Below the pieces are notes generated by a model. That model had not been told where the DNA came from. It did not search any database and saw only the letters and a program-made list of their open reading frames with translations. From Daldinia sp. FL1419 (taxonomy: Eukaryota; Ascomycota; Sordariomycetes; Xylariales; Hypoxylaceae), in assembly GCA_025201765.1 (NCBI GenBank), contig MU623523.1:1-47855 (forward strand): DNA of 47,855 nucleotides, given 5' to 3'. Each line of letters begins with the position of its first letter. Within the stretch, counting starts at the first letter, position 1. Of this stretch, positions 1 to 10,721 are shown piece after piece. The translations under genes and the position numbers were made by a program.

Positions 1-245
1 TAATTATATATATTAACTTATTTTTATTTTATAAATATTTTATTAAATTCAGAATAATAAAAAAGAAATAATTAATAATTAATATTATATTATTCTAACA
101 ATCTTATAAATAACAAAAAATTAATAATATATAATAGATTTATATATAAAATAATTTAATTAATATAATAATAAAATTTAATATTAATAAAACCTTTATA
201 ATATTTATCAATATTAATTATCTTACATTAAGATTATAAGGTTAA

Positions 246-967
246 ATTAAACGAACTTAAACAATACAAACAATATCAACCATTTCCCTCAATTAATTCA
301 ATAAACAAACAAATAAATATAATTTTTAAAAAAGAAAAAATTATTAAATAAGATTATATATTATTATATATTTCAAAATAATTAATTATTACACTTTTAA
401 ATAAAACTCAAACTATTAATTTACAAACCTTTATTTTTCATTTATTAATAAACTTTCTTTAATCATCTTCATATATTTTAAACAACACTTTTATTAATAA
501 AATATACCTAATTGCAAAATATTTTAGATTATTAATATTAACCTTAATAACTATTAATTTATAATGTTACAATATTGTTCGTTCTATTAGAACATTAATC
601 CAACATCTTTTAAAACGCGAATTTATATTATTTTATAAAAGGATTATTAATTAGTTTAATATAAGTAAAAATAAAAGGAGAATTACGGAAAAAAATTAAT
701 CTTAATATATTTAAACATTTAAGATCGTAACCTTAATTAATGTTCGTTAATGTTACATAACCTTAGAAAAAAAAAATTACTAGTGTAAAAATATTGATCA
801 TATAATTATAATAATATAAATCCACTTTAATCTTATATTTAATTTTACGTATTTTAATTTCCAATTAAAATACGTTCTTTTTTAAATTATACCATTTTTA
901 ATTGAATTGATACAAATACCTTCATTTTTACTATTGTATGCAATGGTACCTTATCCATCCAACATTA
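246..967 (-). repeat. Left arm of large inverted repeat (LTR-like)
   Basis: Read on the minus strand, this segment matches 5093-5650 over most of its length. Shared landmarks include the inner edge TGTTGGATGGATAAGG, the stretch around TCTCCTTTTA (about 662-680) and the outer TTGTTTGTATTG (about 265-276). Differences are mostly transitions. This arm is about 160 bp longer than the right arm because of extra AT-rich sequence in its outer half. The TGTTGG edge resembles the 5' end of a long terminal repeat. A terminal inverted repeat of a DNA transposon is the alternative. Confidence 0.75.
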
Positions 968-1139
968 ATAAAAATAATTATTTATAATGGTAATTATTGT
1001 TTAAAAAATAGAATAAAAGATATATTTAATAAAAAATTAAAAATTTATAAATTATGGTAAGAAATTATAAGAAAAATTAAATAGGTTAATAATTATAAAT
1101 TTGATTTAATTAAATAAAAATAAATTTTTAAGGGTTTAA

Positions 1140-2900
1140 ATATTAAATAAGAGCTTTAATAATTTTTATAGGATATATTTTACATTTTAATTAATTTATA
1201 GTAATTAGAGGTTATATGAGTTAAGGATGTAAGATAATTATATCTTGAAGAAGGTATTGAGATGATTAAGTAGAAAAATAATTATATGTGATTGTTTTAT
1301 AATGGTAGCGCGTATGATGAAGATATAGGCCAAAAAAATGTATATTATTCATATAAAATTATATAGAAATAATTTCTGAAGAATTATTTATGATTTAAAT
1401 TGATCAGGTAGGAAAACAATTCTTGAAGGCTTATTTATATTTAAATAAATGTGTAAACCTTATAGGTGTGTTTATTAAGGTCCTTTGGAATAGCTCTTAT
1501 TACGTATCCCTATTGTGTATTACAACCACGTACTCATATTATACTGGTTCAATATTACATGGGAGCTCTAATAATTCTTGCAGGATATGCCCTATATTTC
1601 AATTACTTTATAATAAATTATATTTTGGAGAAGGTATTAAAGTAATTAAATAAATAATTAATAAAGGTAAATGTTAATAATGGTAATTAATATTTAAAAG
1701 TTAAAATAAATAATATATTTAATTAAAGAAAAAAATTATAAATTATTATAAAAAATTATGAGAAAAATTAATAATTTTGAAGAGTTTAATTTAATAAGAT
1801 AAAAATTAATTTTAAAGGTTTATATATTAAATAGTAACTCTAATAATTTTTGTAGGATAAATGGTTATAATTTAATAAAGGTATTAAAATAATTAAACAA
1901 AAGGTTAATTAATAGAGGTAATTAATAATGTTTAAAAGGTAAAATAAATAATATATTCAATAAGAAAAAGAAATTATAAATTATTATAAAAAGTTATATA
2001 AAAGGTGATACTTAAAGAACTTAATTTGATTAAATAAGAATGAATATTTGGGGGCTTATATATTAAATAGGAATTGTAATTGAATAAGAGTTTTAATTGT
2101 TCTTGTAGGATATGCCCTGCATTTTAATTATTTTATAAAAATTACATTTTAAAAGAAATATTAAAATAATTAAATAAAAGGTTAATAATAATAATTGTTA
2201 ATAATAATAATTAATATTAAAAAAATAGAATAAATGATATTTATATTAAATAAAAGAAAGAAGTTATAAATTATTATAAAAAACTATATAAAAAAATAAT
2301 TTTTAAGGATTTATATATTAAATATAAACTTTAATTTAAGGTTAATATTATTATATAATAATTTTAATAATTAAATGTAAGGTAATTATATTTTAAAAAA
2401 GGTATTTAAATGATTATATAAAAGGTTAAATAATAAAAGTAATTGTTAATGCTTAAAAAATAAAATAAATGATATATTTAATTAGAAATAAAATTATAAA
2501 CTATCGTAAAAAATTATAAGAAAAGTTAAATAAATTGATATTTAAGAACTTGACCTGATTAGATAGGAATCAACTTTTAGGGGCCTATATATTGAATATA
2601 AACTTTAATTGAATATGAATTTTAATTATGCCTTACATTTTAATTATTTTATAATAGGTTAGAAGTTGTATGAAAAAGAGGATATAAAGTAATTATATCT
2701 TAAGAAGGAGAATAGAACAATTAGATAGAATAAATTATTATATATGATTGGTTATAAATGATAATAATTTATAGGAGGTTATATTTAAGAGAAGATTGAA
2801 ATTATATATTATTATATAAAATTTTATAAAGAAACTAATTATGTAGAATTTGAAGAACCTATGCTGATCAGATAAGAAAAATAATTTTCAAAAACTTATT
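1140..2900 (+). repeat. Diverged tandem repeat array, left half
   Basis: A motif around TAGGATATGCCCTxxATTTxAATTA recurs near 1165, 1580, 1845, 2105 and 2625, giving a period of about 260 bp or multiples of it. Units also share a piece resembling GATCAGGTAGGAAAACAATT followed by GGCTTATTTATATTTAAATA (for example 1402-1446). The copies are heavily diverged. The reverse complement of the same motifs occurs at 3440-4740. Confidence 0.6.
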
Positions 2901-3439
2901 TATATTTAAAAGAATTATGGAGACTTAGGAGGTTTGGCTTTAAGGAGGTTTATAGGGTCTTTATAAGATAAGATTTATTAAATAAATATATTATTTTAAT
3001 TTATTATAATTTAAATAAATTAAAATAATAAATATAATAATAATTATATTATTTTAATTTAATAATTTTTTTAATTTAAAAATTATATTTATTATTAAAT
3101 ATTTAATTGATAATTATTAGTATAAAAGTGATTGATCTTGAAAGTAAAGCTGGTTGTGAAGCGATTAGCCCTAAAAAACTAGTATTAAATTATAAATGTA
3201 ATGGGTATAATAATATTATATTGTAATATTGTAAAATAAAATTATTCTTATATTTTTAATTAAATTTCTTTTTTAATTATTTTTATAATTGAGTTACCCC
3301 AATTACATAAGTTTTTTTTTTTAAAAAAAAGGGGGGGGGTTATAGAAGGTTATAATGTAATTACATAATTAAATAGTATAATTACGTAATTAAAGTTGTA
3401 AGATTTTATTAACCTCCATAGAGCCAACCCTTTTAAGGT

Positions 3440-4740
3440 TTCTATAGGCTTTTTAATACATAAATAAACCCTCAAAAGTTGTTTTTTTATTTGATTAACT
3501 AGTTTAAGTTCTCAAACACAAAATTATTAGTTTTTTTATAGTAATAAATTAAAATGACAGGGCTAAAACGAAATCCGCTAATCTAATCCTTCTAATTAAG
3601 GTTTCTACAGGTTATTTGATATGTAAATAAGCCCTTAAAAGTTATTTTCTTATCTAATCAACTTAAACTCCCAAACATAAAATCATTAATTTTCCATAAA
3701 AATTTATATAATAAAATTGAAGGATATATCTTGTAAGAACTATTAGAACTCTTGTTCAATTAAAGCTTCCATTTAATATAAATAAATTTTCAGAAGTTGT
3801 ATTCCTATCTGATCAGCTTAAGTTCTCAAGTTCTCAAACATAAAATTGTTAGTTTTCCATAGAGCTTTGTACGATAAAACTGCAGGGTATGTTTTACAAA
3901 AACTATTAGAGTTCTTTAGAAGTTGTTTTTTTATCTGATTAATTTATGTTTTTAAGTATAGAATTATTAGTTTCCGTAGAGTTTCGTACAATAAAACTGC
4001 AGGGCATGTTTTGTAAGAGTTTCTGTTCAATTAGAGTTCTTGTTCAATTAAAACTTTTGTTTAATTAAAATTTATGTTTAATATATAGGCCTTTAAGTGT
4101 TAATTTTTGTTTGATTAATTTAAGTTCTCAAGTATAAAATTATTAGTTTTTTTATAGAAATTTATACAATAAAAGTGTAGGGTATATCCTGTAAGAGTTT
4201 TTGTTTAATTAGAGCTCTTATTTAATTAGAATTTTTGTTCAATTAAAGTTTATGTTTAATGTATAGGCCCTTAAAAATTATTTATTTATTTGATTAGTTT
4301 AAGTTAGGATACCTCCAATTATTAATTTTTCCATAAAAATTTATACAATAAAATTGTAAGGTATATCCTATAAGGGCTATTAAAGTTCCTTAAAAATTAT
4401 TTTCTTGTTTAATTAACTCAATTTCTCAAGGATAGAATTGTTAATTTTTTTATAGAGATTTATACAATAAAAATATAAGGTTAGGGTATGTCCTACAAGA
4501 GCTCTTATTCAATTAGAGTTTTTGTTTAATATAAATAAATTTTTAAAAGTTGTTTTCCTATTTGATCAGTTTAAGTTCTCAAGGATAGAATCATCAATTT
4601 TTAAAACCATAAAATTTCATATAATAAAAATGTAGGGTTAGGATATATCCTACAAAAGCTATTAAAACTTATATTCAATATAAATAAGCCCTTAAAAATT
4701 GTTTTCCTACCTAATCAGCTTAAATTCTTACTAATAAAAA
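3440..4740 (-). repeat. Diverged tandem repeat array, right half, inverted
   Basis: A motif AGG(G/A)TATxTCCTxxAAGAG recurs near 3721, 3885, 4002, 4180, 4360, 4484 and 4652, spaced about 120-180 bp. It alternates with AATAAGCCCTTAAAAATTGTTTTCCTA-like sequence, which is the reverse complement of the unit seen at 1140-2900. The whole interval 246-5650 is therefore a large imperfect palindrome with repeats inside each half. Confidence 0.6.
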
Positions 4741-4802
4741 AAATATACCCAATTATAAATATTTTCTTAAACTTTAAATTTTTTAATATATTTTTTTACC
4801 CC

Positions 4803-4860
4803 TTATCAATTTTTATCAATTCTTATCAACTCTTATCAATTATTATCAATTTCTTATCAA
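4803..4860 (+). repeat. 10-bp minisatellite (TTATCAA-containing), six copies
   Basis: TTATCAA occurs at 4803, 4813, 4823, 4833, 4843 and 4854 with spacer bases of T, C and A. This gives six units of about 10 bp in a row. Confidence 0.85.
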
Positions 4861-5092
4861 TTTCACATAATAATTTATTAGAAGAGTTTCAATATAATAT
4901 ACCGGACTTCGTCCTGGATAAATAAAGTATATAAAAAGGACTAAAATTAGTTAGAAAGGGTTATAAATTAATAGTACTATTTTAAACCATTTTAAAGAAT
5001 AAATATAATATTATAATATTAAAAAAAGGTTATAAAAGAAAAATAAATAATGATTTTTTATAAAAATATAAAGTTATTTATATATATTTATA

Positions 5093-5650
5093 TTGTTGGA
5101 TGGATAAGGTACCATTGTATGTAATAATAAAAAATAAGGATATTTGTATTAATTTAGTCAAAAATAGTTGTAGAAGATAAATATATATTTTAACCATAAT
5201 CAGAATATATAAATTTATATACAAAATTAAAATGAATCTGTACCACTATTAAAATTATATGATTAATATTCTTACACTAACAACTTTTTCTTTTTTTGCG
5301 AAATCATATAATATTGTTTTGTACAAGCGCCAACTAGATCATGATTTTAAAACATTTTAAAACGTATCAAGATTGGTTTTTTTTTGTAATCCTCCTTTTA
5401 CTTTTTATTAAATTAAACTAATAACCTCTTATATTTATATTTTAAATGCGAAGATAACTAAAAGAAAGTTTTAATTATTTTTACAAACCTTGCTTAAAAA
5501 CATAACAATCAACCATTTTAAAACATATAATAATTTATATATAATCCCATTTAATAATTCTTTCTTTTTAAAAACTATATTAATTCATTCACTCATTCAA
5601 ATTAATCAATAAATATAGTTGGTATTGTTTGTATTGTAAGATGATTGGTA
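5093..5650 (+). repeat. Right arm of large inverted repeat (LTR-like)
   Basis: This segment begins TGTTGGATGGATAAGGTACC and runs to TATTGTTTGTATTGTAAG. It is the plus-strand counterpart of the arm at 246-967, so the two arms face each other across about 4.1 kb. Its first about 185 bp recur in direct orientation at 6476-6662. The TG-initial edge suggests a solo or nested LTR; no adjoining primer-binding site or polypurine tract could be recognised after the heavy mutation. Confidence 0.75.
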
Positions 5651-5748
5651 TTGAGAATATTTCAAGGGTTTTTTTAATAAGGTTGAAGGATTGTTGGAGT
5701 TTATTAAAATGTTTGTAAAACTTACTAAAGTGCTTATAAAATCATTTA

Positions 5749-5841
5749 TTATTTCCTTAGGTGCTGAGCTGCTATTCTCTTCAAATACTAAACTATTATT
5801 ATTTCTTTAAGTGTTGAGCTACTATTTCCTCAAATATTAAT
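5749..5841 (+). repeat. About 46-bp tandem duplication
   Basis: Two adjacent copies start with TATTATTTC(C/T)TTA at 5749 and 5796. They differ at several sites that are nearly all C/T or G/A, consistent with duplication followed by RIP or cytosine deamination. Confidence 0.7.
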
Positions 5842-6199
5842 AATAGGCAAAACCTTTTAATAGGGAGTAGGGTTAAAATTTTCAGATAAAACCTAAAATT
5901 TATTTTGCTAATAAGATAAAATCACAACGTAATCTTAATATTTTTATTACTCTTTCTTAGTATTTCTCGTAATATTACAAACACAAATGATAATATAAAC
6001 ACAAGCTTGTATTATAAACATAAAATGCGTGATAGATGTATAGTTCTTATTTAATACAAATTTTCCCAAAATTATTTTACTAACGAAAGAAGTCTTAATA
6101 TTATTTGTTTATACGTGATAAACATAGATTTTAGCTTGTAAATTTAACATTAAAGCTGTTTTTACCTTCTAAAAATCTTAAATTAGCACAAAATGTTTT

Positions 6200-6380
6200 A
6201 AAATCATATATTGGAACATAAAATTCTGGCTTAAGATTATATATTAGAACATAAAATCCTAAAATTGCTCATCTCTTCTTATTAAAATTCAAATTTAGTA
6301 TGAAATACAAATATTTCCAAAACCATATATAAGAATATAAAATCCTAAGCTTAAAACCATATATTGGAACATAAAATCTT
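6200..6380 (+). repeat. Short tandem repeats around CATATATTGGAACATAAAAT
   Basis: Four diverged copies of a unit resembling CATATATTGGAACATAAAAT lie near 6205, 6235, 6333 and 6358. Adjacent copies are about 30 bp apart. Confidence 0.6.
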
Positions 6381-6475
6381 AAAATCATTGTACTTACTAC
6401 TAAACCTATTTCCTCCCTTTCAGGCATTTTAGCTAATTTATGATCAATTTATCATCAATTACTAATCAATATTAA

Positions 6476-6662
6476 ATAAATAAGGTACCATTACATACAA
6501 TAATAAAAAATAAAGATATTTGTATCAATTTAATTAAAAGTAATTATAAAAGATAAATACATATTCTAACCGTAATCAAAATACGTAAACTTATATATAA
6601 GATTAAAATAAATCTATACCACCACCAAAGTCATATAATTAATATTCCCACATATATTTTAT
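6476..6662 (+). repeat. Third, truncated copy of the LTR-like end
   Basis: It matches the first about 185 bp of the repeat at 5093, from the degenerated edge ATTAAATAAATAAGGTACC through the shared AATATTCCCACA near 6650. Several CC/GG positions of the other copies are TT/AA here, as RIP would produce. Similarity stops near 6662, so this copy is truncated or breaks into other repeat sequence. Confidence 0.7.
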
Positions 6663-6939
6663 ATAAATTATTTATACTTTAGCCTTTCCTTAAAATAACC
6701 TTTTTATAATATAATAATATTTTTATTATTTATTAAAAAAATAATAAAATTATTTTGGATTTTATTGTTATTTTATATTTGGGCTATTATTATATTATTT
6801 TATAAAGTTTAAATATTATAATATATTAAATATTTTTCTATATTAAAATTTAATTATTTTTATTAAAAGGTAAATTTTAATAAAAATATAAAATAAAATT
6901 AAAATTATAATAATGTAATTTAATTAAATAAATAATAAA

Positions 6940-7300
6940 TAGGTTTTTTCTAGAATATAATTCTTATTTGGAACAAATATTAAAAGATGGACCGGATACC
7001 TATAATATATTCTAGGTAAATTGGAGTAGTAATAAATAAAATAAATAAATAATTTTTTATTAGTTTATTAATTAATTTATTAATTTTTATTAATTTTTTA
7101 TTAATTTTATATAGTAATTTATTAAAACAATTTTAATATAATACATCAGATTTTGTCCTACATAATTATATAATTTATATAAATAAGTAATAAGTAGGCT
7201 TTCTCTGAAATATGGTTCTTATTTAAAATAAAATATTAATAAGATAAATAGGATACCTGTATTGTAATTAAGGTAAATTAAGGTAATAAAATTACAGACG
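6940..7300 (+). repeat. Direct repeat of a TTCT..AATAT..ATTCTTATTT unit
   Basis: The segment at about 6945-7030 (TTCTAGAATATAATTCTTATTT ... GGATACCTATAA ... GGTAAATTGGAG) is repeated in diverged form at about 7195-7285. A second pair, around TTTCAATATAATATACCGGACTTCGTCC at 4877 and its mutated form near 7130-7160, is also visible. Confidence 0.55.
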
Positions 7301-7823
7301 ACTTATAGGGTTACCTACCAGGAGGCTTATATACAAAATTAATAATATTTAAATTAAGGAAAAAAAAGAAAAATAAATTTTAATTATAGGTGAGGAACTC
7401 CAGGAATTTATAAATAGTACTGCAAGCGCACGTGCCACATGGTGGACCCACTGTTGCTAATAATAAATAAATAAATATTATTAATTTTATAATAAAATTA
7501 ACTATATAATTGTAAAATTATTAATATTCTAATGATAAATAATTATAAATGTTTAAAGATTTCTTAGACCTTTTAAACCGCATTTATAACCTATATTCAT
7601 TAAAAAATCAATTATTTAAACATATCTATATTGCATGTAGTACCTCTATGAATTTCGCTGCCTGCCCAGGTGCTGTACTTTAACAATACCTCTCAACATT
7701 TTCATCATTTCAACTATCAAAACCTTCCTAAAATCCCAACATAATAAATTCATACACTCGTAAAAACACAAAAATGAAGAACAATGCGGTTATGATTTCA
7801 TTCTAGACCCAGATTCCGTTGCT

Positions 7824-10024
7824 ATGTTTTCATCCTCGGGAAGCGGCAAGAAGCCGCCGTCCCAACAGGTAAGCTCTCCGAGGTTCAATATCCACGGAAG
7901 CATTGTGTTTTAATTGACAATGACATAGGAAATGATTCAAGTCGGTGAGTACCTTCGTCTTATTACTTAATTGACTAAGAGTTGTCTCAATGCGCTCATA
8001 TGGCGCTTATATTAACGTAAAACAACAAATTTACTGACTTGTGCTTCTCTCTACTTGATAGACAGGTCAGAGTAGGTTCACACACGTCGCCTTCTGTTGA
8101 CGAATTGTTGCCTGAGGCTCGGGGGTTATTTGCTAAGCTTGAATTAGGTCGGCTTCGCCATTCTGGCGTGTCCAGAAAGAAGGCGCCTCGAAGAAGACCG
8201 GTCGAGATCCTCATTTAGTAGTAGGAGCTTCTTACTCTCACGCAGATATGCTCAAATTCGATAATTTGTACGCTCCTATGATAATTTCTTGTTGGGTAGT
8301 CTTCCGTTAACTTAGCGCTTTGCATCAGGAATGTTTCTGGCTCCTCATCCCGACCAAGATCTCCTCCATCTTCCTCGCCGCAGAGAACTCGAACGAGCGA
8401 TGTCAGTTCGCCGCCGCCGCCGAAGTCTTCATCCGGCCTATCATCTCCCCCGCTGAAGTCCTATTTCAACTTCTTGTCGAACACGAACCAAGATTGGGAT
8501 GTTGGAGACCCCGAAGTTCCTGACGGAGATGATATACTTGGATATGAAGACGATGATGGAGACGACTTTGGCCTTCCGAGTTTATCGAACATGCAGCGAC
8601 GAAGTCGACGGGCTGCTGCTGCTCAAAATACCAGCAGTTCGCGCATTCAACCAACACCTTTGGAAGCGACACTTGGCTTTCCCCAAAGACGTTATTCAAA
8701 TAGCGCCGACATAGCTATAGAACGACCTACACCAACCTATCCGATGCCGAAAAAAAGTGAAGGCAAGATCCTTAGACCACAATACAAAGATATTCTAAAA
8801 GGTAGCTCCTCTGCTCTCTCAAAACATTGTTCCGATAGCTAATATTGTTTAGACCCGGCAAATGCCTTACATCTTATCGACCACCCCATAGCCCCAGCCA
8901 ATGCTACCCCGAAAGAAATCGATGCAATTAATTCTCGTATAACAAAGATCAACAAGTTCAAGAAGATTCTTCAGGCTAGTACCATACCATTAACAGATCT
9001 TAGAGCCTTAGCATGGAGCGGTGTTCCCGAAGAAGTCCGAGCCATGACGTGGCAGCTCTTGCTAAGCTATCTACCGACTAGCAGCGAAAGACGTGTGGCA
9101 ACACTGGAACGGAAACGAAAGGAATATCTCGATGGGGTACGCCAGGCTTTCGAACGGGGAGGTACCAATCCTACCTCTAGCGGTCGGGCTAGAGGTCTTG
9201 ATGAAGTAATATGGCATCAGATCAGCATTGATGTCCCTAGAACAAACCCCCATATTGAACTCTACAGCTACGAGGCGACGCAACGCTCACTAGAACGGAT
9301 ATTATACGTTTGGGCAATTAGACATCCCGCAAGTGGCTATGTGCAGGGTATTAATGACCTGGTGACTCCCTTTTGGCAGGTTTTTCTAGGCACCTACATC
9401 ACGGATTGCAATATCGAAAGCGGCATGGACCCGGGGCAATTGCCCAAAGCGGTGCTTGATGCGGTAGAAGCCGACTCTTTTTGGTGTCTAACTAAGTTAC
9501 TGGATGGAATCCAGGACCATTATATTGTCGCCCAGCCCGGTATTCAACGACAAGTTACTGCGCTTCGGGATCTTACTGCTAGGATCGATGAAGGACTCGC
9601 CAAGCACCTTGAAAGCGAAAATGTGGAATTTATCCAATTCAGTTTCCGTTGGATGAACTGCCTCCTCATGAGGGAGATTAGCGTACGAAACACTATTCGA
9701 ATGTGGGATACGTATTTGGTATGTTTCGTGTCCTGTTTGGCTGATTTGCTTGCTAATTGCATCTAGGCCGAAGAACAAGGCTTCTCGGAATTCCATTTAT
9801 ATGTATGCGCAGCCTTTTTAGTTAAATGGTCCTCCAAATTGGTCAAAATGGATTTCCAGGAAATTATGATGTTCCTACAGGCATTGCCTACCCGGGACTG
9901 GACTGAAAAAGACATAGAACTTCTGCTTAGCGAGGCTTATATTTGGCAAAGTCTTTTCAAGAATTCCGCTGCCCATTTGAGGGGCGGTCCTAGCCGAGTG
10001 CCGGCAACCAATCTACAGTTATAG
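7824..10024 (+). CDS. GYP1: TBC-domain Rab GTPase-activating protein, Gyp1-like
   Basis: This is a GTPase-activating protein for Rab/Ypt proteins of Golgi and vesicle traffic, by similarity to Gyp1/TBC1D22. Exons I can support are 8329-8801, 8853-9718 and 9767-10024 (introns 8802-8852 and 9719-9766), giving 531 residues. An acidic and Ser/Pro-rich N-terminus leads into the TBC domain. The arginine finger is visible as IDVPR (9227-9241) and the glutamine finger as YVQG (9340 onward); the C-terminal part reads AEEQGFSEFHLYVC. A likely first exon is 7824-7868 (ATG, then GKKPP, followed by a GTAAGC donor), but its phase does not join directly to 8329, so one or more tiny exons between 7869 and 8328 are unresolved. 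The gene directly abuts the AT-rich isochore. Confidence 0.85.
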
Positions 10025-10721
10025 TGAACCGAAAAAAGCCACTATACGCGATAACACGCATCGTGACTGTAGCCCGTCAACTTAATTATTAGTCGCTTCA
10101 ACGCTACTGCGAGCTGCTATCTATCTTAACGAGGAGGCCCTTATTGGGCACGGCATCTAATATTGATCAATATGAGGGCTTAGCTGACAGACACGATTCG
10201 AGGCGGCTTATACTAAGGCCATATCTCTTGGGGAAGTAATCACAAGCCACCATACACGTTTGGGATCATGATATTCGTGTTCTGGTTCAAAGGCTTGTGG
10301 CGGTTGGGTATGGGTGTGCTTTCTAAGCGAGCCCTGATTCTTAACAATATCCCTTTAAAGCGGAATCGTTCTGTAAAGACTAATGTCTACCGATATTCGC
10401 CACGGTGCGAGACTAGCGCTGCGAAGAATTAATGAGATAACCGGCCATATATCTTGTACCTACTTAATATGCGCAGGTATCTTAAATCAAGTAAAATATG
10501 ACAACCCGGAGCCTCCTAGGACTATATATTAACTGCTAAATGCCCGGGTTTATATCTCATCATATAAGCCGACTGCCTTAGGCACTTAAGATACCAAATA
10601 TGCGATGGAACCAACGTTATGAAACCACCAAGACGCCTCTAGTAATTAAGTAGTACTAGTATCGAACAGAATTCCTTGAGGTTTTAATCAGCTACAGTTA
10701 ACGCCCCTAAACCTCATGCTA
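10025..10721. other. Intergenic, no gene seen
   Basis: This separates the tail-to-tail RabGAP and oxidoreductase genes. I see no coding sequence, RNA gene or strong repeat in it. Confidence 0.6.

Larger units (their letters stand above)
1..7650. repeat. AT-rich, RIP-degraded repeat isochore
   Basis: This block is overwhelmingly A and T, has almost no long open frames and shows no recognisable protein. Repeat copies inside it align with each other, and the differences are mainly C/T and G/A transitions. That is the known signature of repeat-induced point mutation, which filamentous ascomycetes use to inactivate duplicated DNA. Composition shifts over about 7600-7780 to that of the gene-bearing remainder, where the first gene starts. 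The block most likely derives from transposable elements; it could also be the edge of a larger centromeric or subtelomeric AT isochore. A 76-codon open frame at 1423-1653 is best read as chance. Confidence 0.85.

Noticed and set aside
1423..1653. Open frame of 76 codons in the AT-rich block
   Set aside because: It lies within mutated repeat DNA, has no domain, and its composition follows the surrounding sequence.
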